Both the position numbers and the translations under genes were made by a program. The notes under the pieces are model-generated. The model was not told the DNA's origin. It saw only the letters and a list, made by a program, of their open reading frames with translations, and did not search any database. A stretch of 64,000 bases of DNA. Source: Edolisoma coerulescens (Eukaryota; Chordata; Aves; Passeriformes; Campephagidae). Below are positions 12,035-26,000 of this stretch, piece after piece (within the stretch, counting starts at the first letter, position 1; each line of letters begins with the position of its first letter). Where the stretch lies: positions 206,639-270,638 of the forward strand of contig VWZW01004081.1 in the NCBI GenBank assembly GCA_013397115.1, given 5' to 3'.

Positions 12035-13584
12035 AGGACCTAACAATTTAGGAACCTAACTAATTTAGGGATCTAGGTAAGTATTCTCCAATAATGGTCT
12101 TTGCAAATTTTAAATCCATGAGCTTACTTCAAGAAAGCAGTCAGATATCTGGAAATCTTGTCAGTCCAGAATATGAACAAGACAGTAAGATTCCTTGGCT
12201 TTTAATTTCTTCATTAGTTTAAGATCCAAGGAACTGTGGGTTTTGTTCACTTGGTAGAAAAAAAAAAAGTTACTTTTTAAACCTTGATTTACCAAAAAAA
12301 TAAAAGCCCAGAGATTTGCAGACATAATAAAATTTATTTAAATTCCATGCATTACGGTAGCTACAAGTGTAGTCATATGAAACTGAAGGACAATAACTTC
12401 TTCTGTCCATACAATGTAGCTGTAAGTGAAATGAATGGGAGTTCCACAGTTACAAAGAAACAAACAAAACAAACAAAAAAAAAAAGCCCAAAAAAGGTAA
12501 ATCTGTTTCAGTTTTGAGTTATCTGTCAATTCAGATACAGTCACTAGACTGTAAACTTTTGGGGGAGAAGATGGGCTCACCAATTTTACAGCTGAGAATG
12601 TTTAGTTTAAGATATTCTGAAGAAGCTTGGAAGATACCTTTTAATAATTACTACTAATACTCTGGGAAATGAAAAAAATCCCTTAGCCTTCATCCTAATT
12701 GTTAGAATCAGGACAGCAATTGCAGACAGTCCATTTTCAAAGTGCAGCTAAATAGGGTTTTATTATGCAGCTCCTTCAAGTTGTACTGAGTAAGCTATAC
12801 TTTGAACCAGTTTTGCTTTAATTTCTCAAGAAAAACTTCACTGGTCCTCATAAGCTTACATTACTTTTTGATATGCAAAAATTTACAGACTGTGCTTGAT
12901 TCTGACCCTCCCATATTTCAGTATGTGCAAATTCTTAGGGATTTAAATAGTCTTTCTCCCTCTCAGTTCAGACTGATCTTTAAAACAGCAAGGATTATCC
13001 AGCCCTCTAAATTAAAGACAGGACGAACTGAGTAATTTATGTAACTGGCACTTTTTAATTGGCCCAGTTCTCCCACAAAATGCAGCTCTTATAAATACTA
13101 ATAGGCACTATTGCCACAGATTCTCTTATTTTTGCAAGTTTCACTGCTTTACTGGTTGTTAGCATTTTCTGCAGTTAAGAATTTAATAACGCTGAATTTT
13201 TATGAAGACACAATATGTAGTTCTAGCCTTCAAAATGGACTTACTGTGTCTAGTAATGATGTTAAGTCAACCTAAATTTGCTGAAGATATTAACAAATGT
13301 AAAGCTAATGAAGGTGCCACATTTGCATGAATGTTTTTAATTTTCAGAATGCATTCAAGAAAGGGAAGGGGCAAACCTAATTATTTTAATACAAACTTGG
13401 TTGAGTGCCCAATTGCCTCATTTAAAACTGTGTGTGTGGGGAGGCTCAGGAGTTTAGAAAAGTCCAAGTAACCAAGTATCTGGGTTACTGGGAAGTTAAA
13501 AAGCTAATGCAACTGCGTTACATCCGGATAAAAAACATTATTCAAAAGCAATTCCAATACCGAAAAAGATTTCAAATTGAATAG

Positions 13585-13590
13585 TTTATT
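13585..13590 (-). terminator. GSPT1: Candidate GSPT1 polyadenylation signal
   Basis: Plus-strand TTTATT is AATAAA on the minus strand, about 416 bases beyond the GSPT1 stop. It is the nearest canonical hexamer I see. Further ones lie near 12.33 kb and 11.41 kb, so longer 3' UTRs are possible. Confidence 0.45.
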
Positions 13591-14005
13591 AACATGGTAG
13601 TCATCTTTGTAACATGTGCACACACACTCGCACACTCTGAATGATCTGCCTGGAAAAAAGAGGTCTTATTATATTTGCTGGGGGAAATTAAACATTAAAA
13701 ATCCTTTAGATTTTCATAATTATAGGCAATTATGTCCACATCACTTACAAAGCTATTGCCGAATCTTTCCAAGGAAGCAGAATTTGGGAGAAAAAAAAAA
13801 CTCTTTTTGGGAAAATTCAACAGTGGCATAGCAGAGCTCTCAATATGAGAAAGCTGACATAATGTGGACCTTTGCTGTGAAATTTGTCTTTGCAAAATAT
13901 GGGGAGAAGTTTATCAATGGGCAGAAAATAAGACGGCGGTGTGAAGTAGGCTTTTGCTGAGTCGATTTTCCTCACAGTATTGTGCGGGGTCATTGAGAAA
14001 AATGC

Positions 14006-17000
14006 TTAGTCCTTCTCTGGAACCAGTTTCAGAACTTTTCCAATTGCAATGGTCTTACCTAAACCAAGGAGACAAACAGCAGAGTTATATTAACTGTGAA
14101 AGGAATGTAGAAGTCTCCAAGAACATGAAAACTTTCCCCAAAATACAGGCTCTCAAGTATTAGAAATCATAGAGAATAAATTATGTTGCAGCATCAGTGT
14201 ATTTTAAAAGCATGATAAAATCTTTAAAATACTAAGCCTGCTATTCTGACAGCAAAGAACACAATGTGGACTGTGGAAAGCCTACTTGTACACTCACCTA
14301 AGGAGAAGGCAAGGCTGAATCACTACAAGATCTGTTTACTGCTTTTCAAGTTAATTTATTTTAAATGCATCCCACAAATCTGCAAGTTTTACCAGGGTGT
14401 GCATGAGTTAAAGCCCAATACACAACCCCCCTGATATTTTCTAAATTTAAATAGTGAAACTGTGGTATTCATATTGTCGATGGACATTCCAGGACCCATT
14501 AAAAAAGCACTGCTGGTAATTTTTCAAATCCTGTCTTTTGTTTCACAATGCACATTTCTGTACATTATTCAAATAAAACTGGCTCTCTGTTACTAGCAAG
14601 GACTCTGCACAATGACAACAATTTGCTTAGATTTACTTTTCCATTGTTACTCAGAGAGTGATTTCCACCAGATACCAGCATTTTAATACCTCACTGCCAT
14701 GCATGAGCTCCAATTTCCAGTATGTTTTTGCAGCAGTCAGTAACTGCTGCTGAAGTAGCCTTACCCTCATCCCTTAAGGTGAAGCGACCCATCTGAGGGA
14801 AATCTTTGAATGTCTCAAGGCAGATCGTTCCTGCTGTCCTTAAACGGGCGATGCAGACTTGATCTTGTTTCACAAAACGGGGCCGTGTCTTACTTTTTTC
14901 TCCTGTTTTTTTGTCTACCAAGCAGATTAAGGCCTGTATAAGAAAAAAATTAATAGCTGTGAGTGCTAAAATAAGGGTTATTTTTCTTAACAAACAAACA
15001 GAATTGGTCTAAGAAAGAATATACTTACAAACAAATATATGAAAAAACTTCCACGATTTATTCAATCATGACTTACACCACTTTTCAGAAGGCCTATGCT
15101 AAAAGTTACAGCCATTTTTGTTTGTGTTAGGGCACTGACCAAGTATTCCATTCAAGGCTGGAGCTTTGTTGTGTTAGTTGCTCTACAAATGTATGACATA
15201 ACACAACTCTTCATCCCAACAACTGGATTGTTTGTATTCACATCCCAACTTAAAATGACACTTACTGTTATCTCAACTTCTTCAATACAGGTGTGGATGT
15301 GCAGCACTGCATTATAACCTGGGCAGATAATGGATTTGTGCTCAATTATCACTATCTGTAAAACAATTCAAAATAAGTGCATTTTTCCTAATTTCAATTA
15401 TAAAAGAACAGAGAATAATCAATGCAGAACTATATTAAAAAGTCTATTGAACAATATACACAAAAATTTTTGTCAAAGAGCCAAAATTCATAAGTCACTA
15501 ACTTGTTTATAATATGAAAGGAAAAAACTGAAGAACTGGCCTGATGAGGTCTTGCTTTCACCATTATAAGTATCTAAAACTTCACTGAGAAGTTACATTC
15601 AAAACAAATTGTATTTTAAAAACTCAAACTAATGATATCAGTGTTAAATATATAAGTTATTGCCAATTTAGAGATATGGTAGTGAATAAGAAATCTGAAC
15701 TGAAACTTCAAACTACTGAAGTTTTAGATTTGGTGAAACAAAGTATTTCCATGGTTTTTACCCCTCTATACAGCAATTAAATGTAGTTATTCTACCTGGG
15801 CATCAAACGTGCGTCCAGAATGACAAAGGTTGTTGAGATCACAGAGAATAAATCCTGGAAGGATCTCTTCCTCTTCAATTCCCTTCAGTCTGATCTTTAG
15901 ATTTTCACCTGGGGCTACTGAGTCAGTTTCTACATCATCAGAAAGGATTCCAAGAACTTCCACGTTGTGCTTGAAGAAAACAAAAACATAGTTTTGCATT
16001 GTGAATATTTTAGTCTGGTACAAAATAACTGTAATATAACAGTATTTCAATAAAGAATTCCATTACAGTTTAAATTCATTATATTTGGTTCTGTTAAGCT
16101 TCAGAACATTTAAAATATTTGAATGATGAGTTACTAATACTTGAATTTTTTAAAAGAAGTTTTTTCTTTTTCAAGTTTTTTTTTCCTGTTTCCTTTTGGG
16201 GGAAAGAAAAAAAAAGGGAAAGGGGGAAGAACTAAACCTTTGAGCAATATTAACCCACAGCAGGTAAAAGGCTTAGTGGGCCAACTGTACAAACACGAAA
16301 TAAAACCCAGCTCAAGTGTGATGATTTGTAGTCCAGCAACTGAGTTTACTAAGGCAGGACAACCCAAGTTCTGAATGCTAAGGAGCTACACACACCCCTT
16401 GTCCCCAGAAATATCACCTTGTAAAACATGAGAGCTTAGTTGTGTTCAACAGAGCAACACAACATTTTCTGATTTAAAGTAATGAGTATCTTTAAGAATC
16501 AAGCTCTTTTTTATGGTAGTAAATTTCCTTAATATCTAAACCTTACCATACCTTGTTTGGCATCATCACAAGCTGTTGTCCTTTGCAAATAGAGCCCGAC
16601 TCCAGCTTCCCAAGGACCACAGTGCCCATGTCCTTCACAGAAAGAAATCATTACTTAGCAATTGAAAACATTTTCCTGAAGAGTCCGCTCTATTTATGAT
16701 TTACCTCTAAGTCTGATGATTTAACTCTATGAAGTTATCTAGCACTGCTAGACTTAGTATTTTGGAAATTGTTCTCGTGAAAGATTCCAAATTTTAGGAG
16801 TTTCAGATAATGCCAAAATTATTTACTTCCCCCTCCCACCTCTATTCTACAGTTGGAAATGTAACATTAGCAAAGAAAAAAAGATACCCTCTAAAAGTAC
16901 AGTAAACAGTCCATTTACTGCTTTCTGAAAACAGCCTCTTTATACTTTCTATGTTATTATTTTAATTTGTACCTTATATTTATCCACAATTGGCAGCCTG

Positions 17001-20000
17001 ATTGGTCCATCGACTGAACGGTTGAAGTTTGGCAAATTATCCAGGTATGGAATAAATGGTAATCCACTAAAAGAGCAGAAGGCATTTGTTTCAATTTTGT
17101 GAGCATCCTTCCATTTAAAAAAATTACTCAGAATGGATAAATGCAGTCCAACAAAAGGAATAATTTTTATCTTGTCATCATTTAGAACAATGACCTCTAG
17201 GACAGCTAAATCTATTATAATATCCCATCTGTAGTGTCCACTTTACCCAAGCCAACATATTAATGCCCAGGAGATGCATGTTTTGAAGTTACATTACAGG
17301 CATATTTTACACAAATTAATTATTCCTTTGAGAATCACGACAGATGTGTAATATATTTTGGAAATACAAAACCATAAGCTAGGTCCAAATGTGATTTCCA
17401 TTAATACTTTTTAAAGTACACTGAACAGTATCAAAAAACATGACATCCACTGAGAGACATGGCTTGTCCTTAATTATAATACAGCTTCAAGCAAACTGTT
17501 CACAACAAACCATTACTCATTCTAGCAACGTCAACTGCAGCATCACTGGCAAATTCAAGGGCTCGTAAGGCACTGAATTCACACAGCCAAAACTCTGCTA
17601 ATATTTTACTAATAATCTTTTGCAGTTAGCAAATGCTTTTCATTGGCACGTTGCATGGCTGTGTTCTTGTTGGCTGTGTTAGACAACAACAAACTGTATT
17701 TCCTAAAGCACTGTGGCCCACAACTACAACACATCACGCTCTGCTACTTCCCAGCTCCACTGAAGCATTTACTTTTATTGAAATACAGCAAATATTCAAG
17801 TTGCTCAATTTAAGATACATACATATACCAAGGACAGAATTCTGACTGTTCTTTAAGGTTTGCTCCAGTCAGTCCTGAGCAGGGCATGAAATGAATGTCC
17901 TTTTTGGGATTGAAGCCAACTTTCTTCAAAAATGGCACCAGTTTCTCTTTACATTCCTCATATCTATTAAAATGACAAGCAGATCAAGGTAAGTTCCACT
18001 TATTCCAGCATAACATAATATTGTACTTTAAAAAACCCGCAGACACTTCAGTTTCATCAGTGAAGTTACTGTGTGAGCAGCAAGCAAGCCTAATGAAGCC
18101 TGGAGGCCTATTTGCATCTTCTCCCCAGTCTTCCAGCACAGCTCGGTATTGTCTGTTCTCCTATTCCCCCTCATTCCTCTGCTCCATAAAGCATCATCAG
18201 TGCTCTCCACACACTTCAGTGACAGGGCTGGGTGAGCAGCAGCACATGCTGGAACTGCTTAAAGCAAGAGATCCAGGCCAGCACAGCAGGACAGACCACG
18301 CAGACACCTACTGAGGTCATGCTCCAGGCTGGCACTTCAGTGCTGGCTTGGTCTCCTCCAATCTCCTACACAGTTTCTGAAGGTTTCATGCTATTTATTT
18401 CTGTCACACTGCCTCCTCTCAGTCTGGGGCAAATTCAATGATGTCAGAAGGTTGGGGCAGGACCAAGACAGACCAATTGGGCATGCCTTAGTCTCTTAGT
18501 AAAGTAGGCTGACATTCCAAGGTTGCACAGGCCCTCACAGCTTCCCACAAAAACTTCCACAATTCTGGGCACAACACACGGCAGGTTCTCTAACAACTCT
18601 GGAAAACTCAACTACTGAAAACATAACCACTTCCTTTCTTAGATTCAGTATAAAGTTTCCAAGTCAACAATTAAACTATACTAGAATGCATGGATTTCTT
18701 AGCTGTGTCTGCATGGACCCAAGCAGCTGAAAGTGAAATATTGGAGTGTAGAACTTCCAGCTTAGTAGAGAAGCACTGTCCTAGGCACTATGCTTCTGGT
18801 TTTCCTGCCAGTTTTATAACCTCTGTCTTTAGTCCACCAGTCAACCATTCTTTCAGCAATAATGGGATACAAAAATTACTTTACTTAGGAATTATTTTAT
18901 TTTAGTATCTTCCAATGAAGATTAGTTTTTTTAATATTAAACTCACCTTTCATTACTCCAGTTTACAGTTGGATCATCCATTTTATTAATAAGAACTATT
19001 AAATGCTTTACACCTGCTGTTTTTGCTAGCATGGCATGTTCTCTTGTTTGTCCACCTTTCTCAAATCCAGTTTCAAACTCTCCTTTTCTTGCAGAAATAA
19101 CCTAATTAAAGATACATATTTTAATAAAAGTTCTACAATTCTTTCAACAGAACCATCAATAATCAATAATACTGCCTTATTCAAAAAACTTTGGGTAGTC
19201 AGACCTAGTAAAAGCTTTCAAAATGCACTGGTATATCCTCAATATTACCCATTAGTTTCTGCACTGACATGTAAAAAAATTGCATGACACCTGTGGATAG
19301 CTTTAAGAAGCTGTTAAGTTACTCCAAAACCCACTTATCTCAGTAAACTTAACATCTGAAAATTCTGCCTGATGTAAGTAACCAAAATAATAAAGAAGCA
19401 AGCGCAAAATATAAAAATCAGAAGCTTAATTCCACAGTATATGCAAAATAAAAGTATCTGATTTGTCCTTACCAGCACAGCAAGATCAGCTTGAGAAGCC
19501 CCACCAATCATATTTGGAACAAAACTCTTGTGTCCAGGAGCATCTAAAATAGTGAAGTGTTTCTTCTCCGTTTCAAAATAGGCACGACCCACTTCTACTG
19601 TTTTACCTTTGTCTCGTTCTTCTTGGTTTGTGTCTAAGGCCCATGAAAGGTACCTAAAAAAATCCCAACCCAAATACTCAATTTTGGTATTAATTTTTAT
19701 TAAATTTAAATACAATTTTTTAGTCATAAGACGCCTTTTTTTTTTGCTTAATTATTTTAACCACCTCAGCATTGCTAAACGTAAGTATTTCCAAGACCAA
19801 CAGTGACTTTAACTGACTGTTTTGTGTATACAGCGAGCTGCAGAGCCCATTGCCAGCTCTCCTTCACACACCTAGAAGGATTCAATTCTAAAAATTCTAA
19901 AAACAATTTTCATTTTCCAAGTTCTTCGGGTATGATCTAATAATTTAAGATCTCAAATAATTTAAGCTTTGCCTCAATCTCAAAAACAAAACAATTCCTC

Positions 20001-23000
20001 CTTCTCAGCGTAATTAACTAAAAAATTAGTTCTGATTTGCATATATCATTATTGAGAACTATAATTACTAGTTCTCATTTATTTGCACATATTAAACAGA
20101 AGTTGGCTATGAAACAGACACCATCTTTATTCACACTACCTTTGCTATTTTTATTATACCGACTCTTGTCCCCTCCTAATTATTTTTCCTACTGGCCACT
20201 GACAAGTTAGCTTTCAGTTAGATAAATTGAAATTTCAAAAAAGAAATGTTACTTAGCCCCTTCAGGTTTTTTGAAAATTGGTGAACATGAAGAAAAAAAA
20301 CACTAAGGATAAAAAAAATGGTAATAACTCCATTGAACTGGTTTAACATAGCAATATTTTCCATCATTAACAGCAGCTCGTAGACATCCTTAGCTCTTGT
20401 TTTGTAGTGACTGGGTGATGTCTGAAAAGATGCTGCTGAGCAGGGATCACGGAGGGAGGAGCATCAGGGATTATTAAACACAAAGATGTCCTTTTCCAGC
20501 TAGAGAGGTTTTCGAGTCAGAGAAAGCACTAAACATTGGGAATTATGGATATATAATCACAGTGCTCCCCTGGCAGGAGCTCTTTGTCCCTCACTGAGGT
20601 CTGGGTAACCAGCTAGATGGCTTTTGGTGTGTACAGGACGTGTGCTCTGAAGTCTTGTGGTCTTTCCCCATGGCCTGGGTTTCTGAAAGATTTCAGCCAA
20701 GCCAAAGGTCTTGGCTAACAAGAGTCAAGTGGGAATTTATGTGTGGTAGCTGGATGGGAAGTCTGTTTGGTACATACATTTTTTAGGGAAAGGTGCACTT
20801 CTGACTGAAATATCAATTCTGCACTGCAGCATAGAACTTCCCGAACCACAAAGTGAAACCACTCAAATTTCAAGACTCTGAATATATAAAGTGACCTAGC
20901 AAGATCTTTGATAATGACAGAGGTACATCATACTTTCTGTTGCACATCATGACACATTTTAAAGAATAAAAATAGCACTCATGGAGGTACTTCCTGCAAC
21001 TCAGTCTCTAAAAGAGAAGGGGGAGAAGGAAAACTGTTTTTCAAGTGTCCATAGTTTCTGAGGAAGGTCCTGATGCATTTATTACTAGGCTGAGCTCCCC
21101 ATAGTGGGACAGTGGTTGCTTGGTGAAAAGAACTATGTCACCCTTTCTATTCCCCTCTCTCACACATGGTGCAGTGAGTTCAGGGCAATGCCCATCCCCT
21201 GACAGCTCCATCATTGCTCTACCCCTAAGGAAGTCTTTAGCTGCTCCTTTTCCAGAGCCCTTTGAACCCCTATTATCCTCCAGCTAAAAAGAGAAAGCTT
21301 TCAAAAGGGAAACCAGTTTTGCAGGAGTTGTTTGAAGGAGAAATCAGGCTGCTACATGTGCTGTATATACACACACTGCCCCCCAAAACCCAACCAACCA
21401 AAAGACAACAACAAATCAAACAAGAGGCCCGCAAAAAATCCACGCAGGACAAGAGCATCGTCTTGCCTGGAGGAAGCCAGGGCTACTGGGACAGAGACTA
21501 CAAGCAGTTTCATTGCAGTGAAAGAGCAAAGTGTGCTACTATCTTTAGTAAGTTCATACCATGTTTCTCTGTTTTTTTCTTTAGCTTCTCTTTCATATTT
21601 TTCAAGTGTTCTTTTGTCAACCATTCCCGTCAAATACCTAAGAAGAGGGAAAATAAAAGTGCAATTTTACATAAAGCAGCAAGATATTTCCAAATAGTTA
21701 AATACTTACACAATCCCTACAGATTATTATGATTGGGGAATAAAGACATTAATTTTTTTTTAATCTTCACAAAAAGGATGAAGTTTAACCAAAGGTATAA
21801 AGCAGTTTCAAACTGCATTTTAAAATACAAAAAAAACCAGCCACCTTCTAAGAAAGTGAATAACTTTTAAGATTTTATAATGTTTGCTTTTGCATAGCTG
21901 CTTCCATTAAGTGAAAATCCTATTGCAGTAAGATTAATCTGCTGGAATTAAGAAATTCCAAAGACAATAAGTAACTCAATTGACTGGGATAGTAACATTC
22001 TGTTATAAAAGTATTAACATATGCTGATTAAAGCCACAAAGAAAATATTACTCATTTTAATTGGTGTTTTTTAATTCACAAGAACAGGAAATCTAAAAAT
22101 TTAAGAGTTTCCTTACATTATTTGTCCTCCAATAGTTGATTTGCCAGCATCTAAAAAAAAAAAATTCAAGTCATCAACAATTTACAATTCTAGAAAAAGC
22201 AAACCATTATGAACTAAGTAATCTAATTTATTTCCAAAAGATTTATTTTTTAAACCATAACCTAAGTTTCTGGAAGCATCTTGCACCTTCCCTTGTTCCC
22301 ATAATAATTTGTTGTCAATTAAATGACACTAAATTTTGAACATGCTGTTCTCATATTTATAAATCCAGCATTATCCATAACAAAAACCCCCTCACCAAGT
22401 AGTGATCCAGCCAAAGCAAGGGTCAAGAGCGTGGGAAGCTCTTGCAAAGTCCCCTTCCCTGCTTCCTTTATCCCTTGTCCCTAACTGGTGTGGGCTGCTC
22501 TTCAATATTCGGATGCACCTCTGCCCACGGCCCCTTTACTTTGTGTGACTCCATTCTGAATTTACCTAAGCACTAAATTAGTTCTAAGTTGATAAGTAAC
22601 TATAGAAATGAAAAGACAGAATTTACTGTATAACTTGTGATTCAGTAATTCACCCAAGTTTTTCTGAAGCTTGTTGAAACTATTAAATGAGGATATTTTG
22701 CTATAATCTTTTAACCATGAATTAATGTTAACCTATTGTTTGTAACCCTACAAATTTTAGTATTTAGAATAATAATCTAATCTAATAGCAAGAACCCTTT
22801 TTATTTAAAATAAGCAGAAAAAGCAGCACCGCTTTCTGATTTTGTTCTTTAGATCATAAACACAGATGTGTCACTTCAGCACTCAACAGGAGCAGGTACT
22901 TGAGAAATCATGAACACAGGCATTGTTCTGTCCAAGAGAACACACTCTGCCCTTGGCCCTCTACCCCGAAAGACCTTTACATTTTTCATTTTCCAGAGCA

Positions 23001-26000
23001 GCTTCGTTAAATGAATGCTTCTGTGAGCCTGAAGACATGGTGAATATGAAGAACAGCATTAATTTCTAATCCTCTGAGTTCTAGATAACACCCAACAGAT
23101 AGATCCAATTACTTCACCTTCACTTACAACTTACCTACGTGTCCAATGAATACTACATTTACGTGCTCTTTTTTAGGAGCACCTGGAGGTGCTACAACAG
23201 ATTTCGGTTTTGGTATTTCCTCCTCCTCTTCCATCATTTCCTGAGCGCTCTCTTCAGAAGGCCCCGCATCCCCTGTGGGACCACTTCCCAGCTCTGCTTC
23301 ACTTGGTTCTTCTTTGTGGTCCCATGACTCTTCCGGGGACATTTCTGTCTCTCCATTTTCCACTGAAAATGAACCAGTTAGATATATTCATATAGATAAA
23401 GGAATTAAAAATAACTACTCTAGGGAAAAGCCCCTGCCCCACAGATGCAATCACAAGGTCTGTTAACATTTTCCTATAGAAGAAGGGACAACTGCTGCTT
23501 GTTTCTGAAATTATTAATACCAGGAGCTTTCAAGCTAGCTGTGTGCTGACATAAGAAATCTAGGATTCAGAGGGAGTAAGAGACTTCTCTTCTAACAAGG
23601 TAACAAATTTACAAATAAAAAGTAAATCTGAAGATCCACCACAGTGGTCTGAATCCACAGGCACACACTACCATATGTTTAGAAAGCAAAGGAGAGGAAT
23701 TACAGTTTAAGTTCACTCATAAGTCATATAAAAACAATGAGAGATACAATTTCCATGTATGAATCATTCACACTACTGACCACTTTGAAGTTTTTTGTTA
23801 ATCACCATTCCACACATGTCAATGGGGCTATTTTGTAATATGAAATTATTTTTTAGTAAAGGACAGATCATTTTACAGTGTCCAAGTAATCCAATTGCAC
23901 CTCTTGATGCATACTAGTGTTCAATTACCTCTTTCCTCATCCAAGTATAATGCTACAACAAAAAATAGTAAGGACTGTTTGTAAGTATAAGGCTCTACTA
24001 TTTTGTTTGCAGTGATTCAGCAAAAGCACCGCAGTAGTACATTATAGTACTCTCATAGTGAAAAGGAACGACTCTCATCTTACCAACAGATTCTGAAATT
24101 TCCATGTTAACAGCAGCATTTGAACCTAGGAGAAAAAAAGGGGAAAAAATGAATCATTAAAGACACATTTTTACCATGACAGTAATCAAGAACAAAGAAA
24201 AATGAGTGACTAAATTAATAAAAGGATAGTTCAGTGTTTTGGCATTTGCCAAAGCTTTTCAATATACAGGTTCATTTTGAAAATTTGGCTTCATGCTAGT
24301 TTTATGATCTTCCATAAGCCACTTTATGAGCTTTTCTCAACTGACTATAAAACTGTAAATAACTACAGATAATCACATTGCCTTACAAGAATAGTATAAG
24401 GATAATGAAGATTGGTAAAGGTTCGCAGAGATTTTAAAGAGTAGATTATTTGCAACATTTTTTTAAAAATCATGTGTAATGAAGATCACAAAAACAACTA
24501 CCTTCACAAGAGGCTGTCTGCTCCTCTGGAGAAGGCTCTACAGGTGCACCTGCAGAGAAAAAAAAGTTTATCTTTTAAAATACAGTGATGTAACCAATTT
24601 CTAAACTTTGCCATAAAAGACCATCTCCCACCTTTATTGCAAGAAGTGTACGGAAAGAATAACCACTTCCCTCCCCGCCAAGCAGTACCAAACACAGCCT
24701 CTGAGCACAAATACTGCTAAAGAACACTGTCTAAATGTGGTGAAAATAATACACCACTTCTAAAAACAGCCCATTTCCCCCCTGCATGGAAAGATACACT
24801 TAAAGCAAGCAATTTTTCTATACATAGTATTTTACCTGCCCATCTTTTTTGAGCAGGCGGGTTATTTGTGTTAGTGTCTAACTGATGTTTAAAAACATCA
24901 AAGCAGTTTCATTGTATCCAAAGACACAATGCCCGTGTGGTGTCACCACTGCACGGAAAGGGTCTACCAGCTCCTGCTTACAGGCCTGGCTACACTGCTC
25001 TTGTGCCTCACTTCCACTAAATGTTGAGTAGAAAATAGAAACAAGCTATTAAGAACAAATTCTTAACATCTATAGTTATTAGAATCAAGAGATGAAAAAC
25101 TCATTCGGACGTCTGGTAAGTTTGCCAGTCCTCTTAAACACCATAGCACAGTCCCAATACTTGGGAGGGCAGTTTCAACAGTCATGTGCAGATATCAAAG
25201 CCACAAGTATGGGTTTTTGGATAAATCTCTCAACCCTCTCATGCACTAAACCATGCCACTATGTTTTATGCTGAGGTATAACTAATTATTAAACCTACTA
25301 GGAGTGATACGTTCCAATTAACACTTACACCACTCCATGTTTTGGGACATTATTTCACACAGTCAAGGGGTCTTCTATAACTACCCCTAAAACCTTAACT
25401 TATTTAGTTTCCTTTTAGTATAAGTTCAACTTCATAATGCTTTGAAACAAGTTCATTATCTTTTTTTTCAACCACATACAAAATTCATATCCTCTGTTTA
25501 GCTGTACTCCAGCTCTCCTTCAACTGAATTCTAAACACAGATCTTAGAGCATCACTTGCTCTATACGCAGGATGGGACCTAAAGATGAAACAAATCCCCT
25601 CAAAAGAACAAAACCATACAGAGAAGGACCTGAATCTAAGCCTCTTTGCTTTCGCACTGTTTGCGTATTTGCTGTAGACTTCTCTAAAGTGGAGCAGCGC
25701 TGGGAGAGCTGGCAGAGGGCCAGAGGACAGGGCTTTGCAGGCAGGGTGAATGTGGGTCACAGCACAACATCCAGTGGCCAGCAGCAAACTGTGGAGGGGG
25801 CACAGAAACGCCTGCCAGGAAACCATTCCCTGCACTCCTGTGCTGGATCAAACATGAGCTACACTCCCAAAACCAAACCAACAAGACTTTAAGAGAATGA
25901 TTTAATATAGTCAGTAAAAGCATGAGAATAGAATACCCTTAGATCCTTTTTAAGAAATGATACATAACTCCCATTTGGCAGCTGGAAAAGACTCAAATCA

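Larger units (their letters stand above)
6721..13584. other. Intergenic DNA between RSL1D1 promoter and GSPT1 3' end
   Basis: About 6.9 kb with no recognised gene. It contains an antisense CR1 element at about 7085-7790. Plus-strand blocks bounded by acceptor-like and donor-like signals near 9.9, 10.7, 11.3 and 11.8 kb are listed separately as unproven. The rest looks like AT-rich unique sequence. Confidence 0.6.

Noticed and set aside
17823..17828. Nearer donor for GSPT1 exon 9 at 17828
   Set aside because: Using it drops the conserved Trp-Tyr-Ile and gives CPC; the donor six bases further restores WYIG with the same phase.
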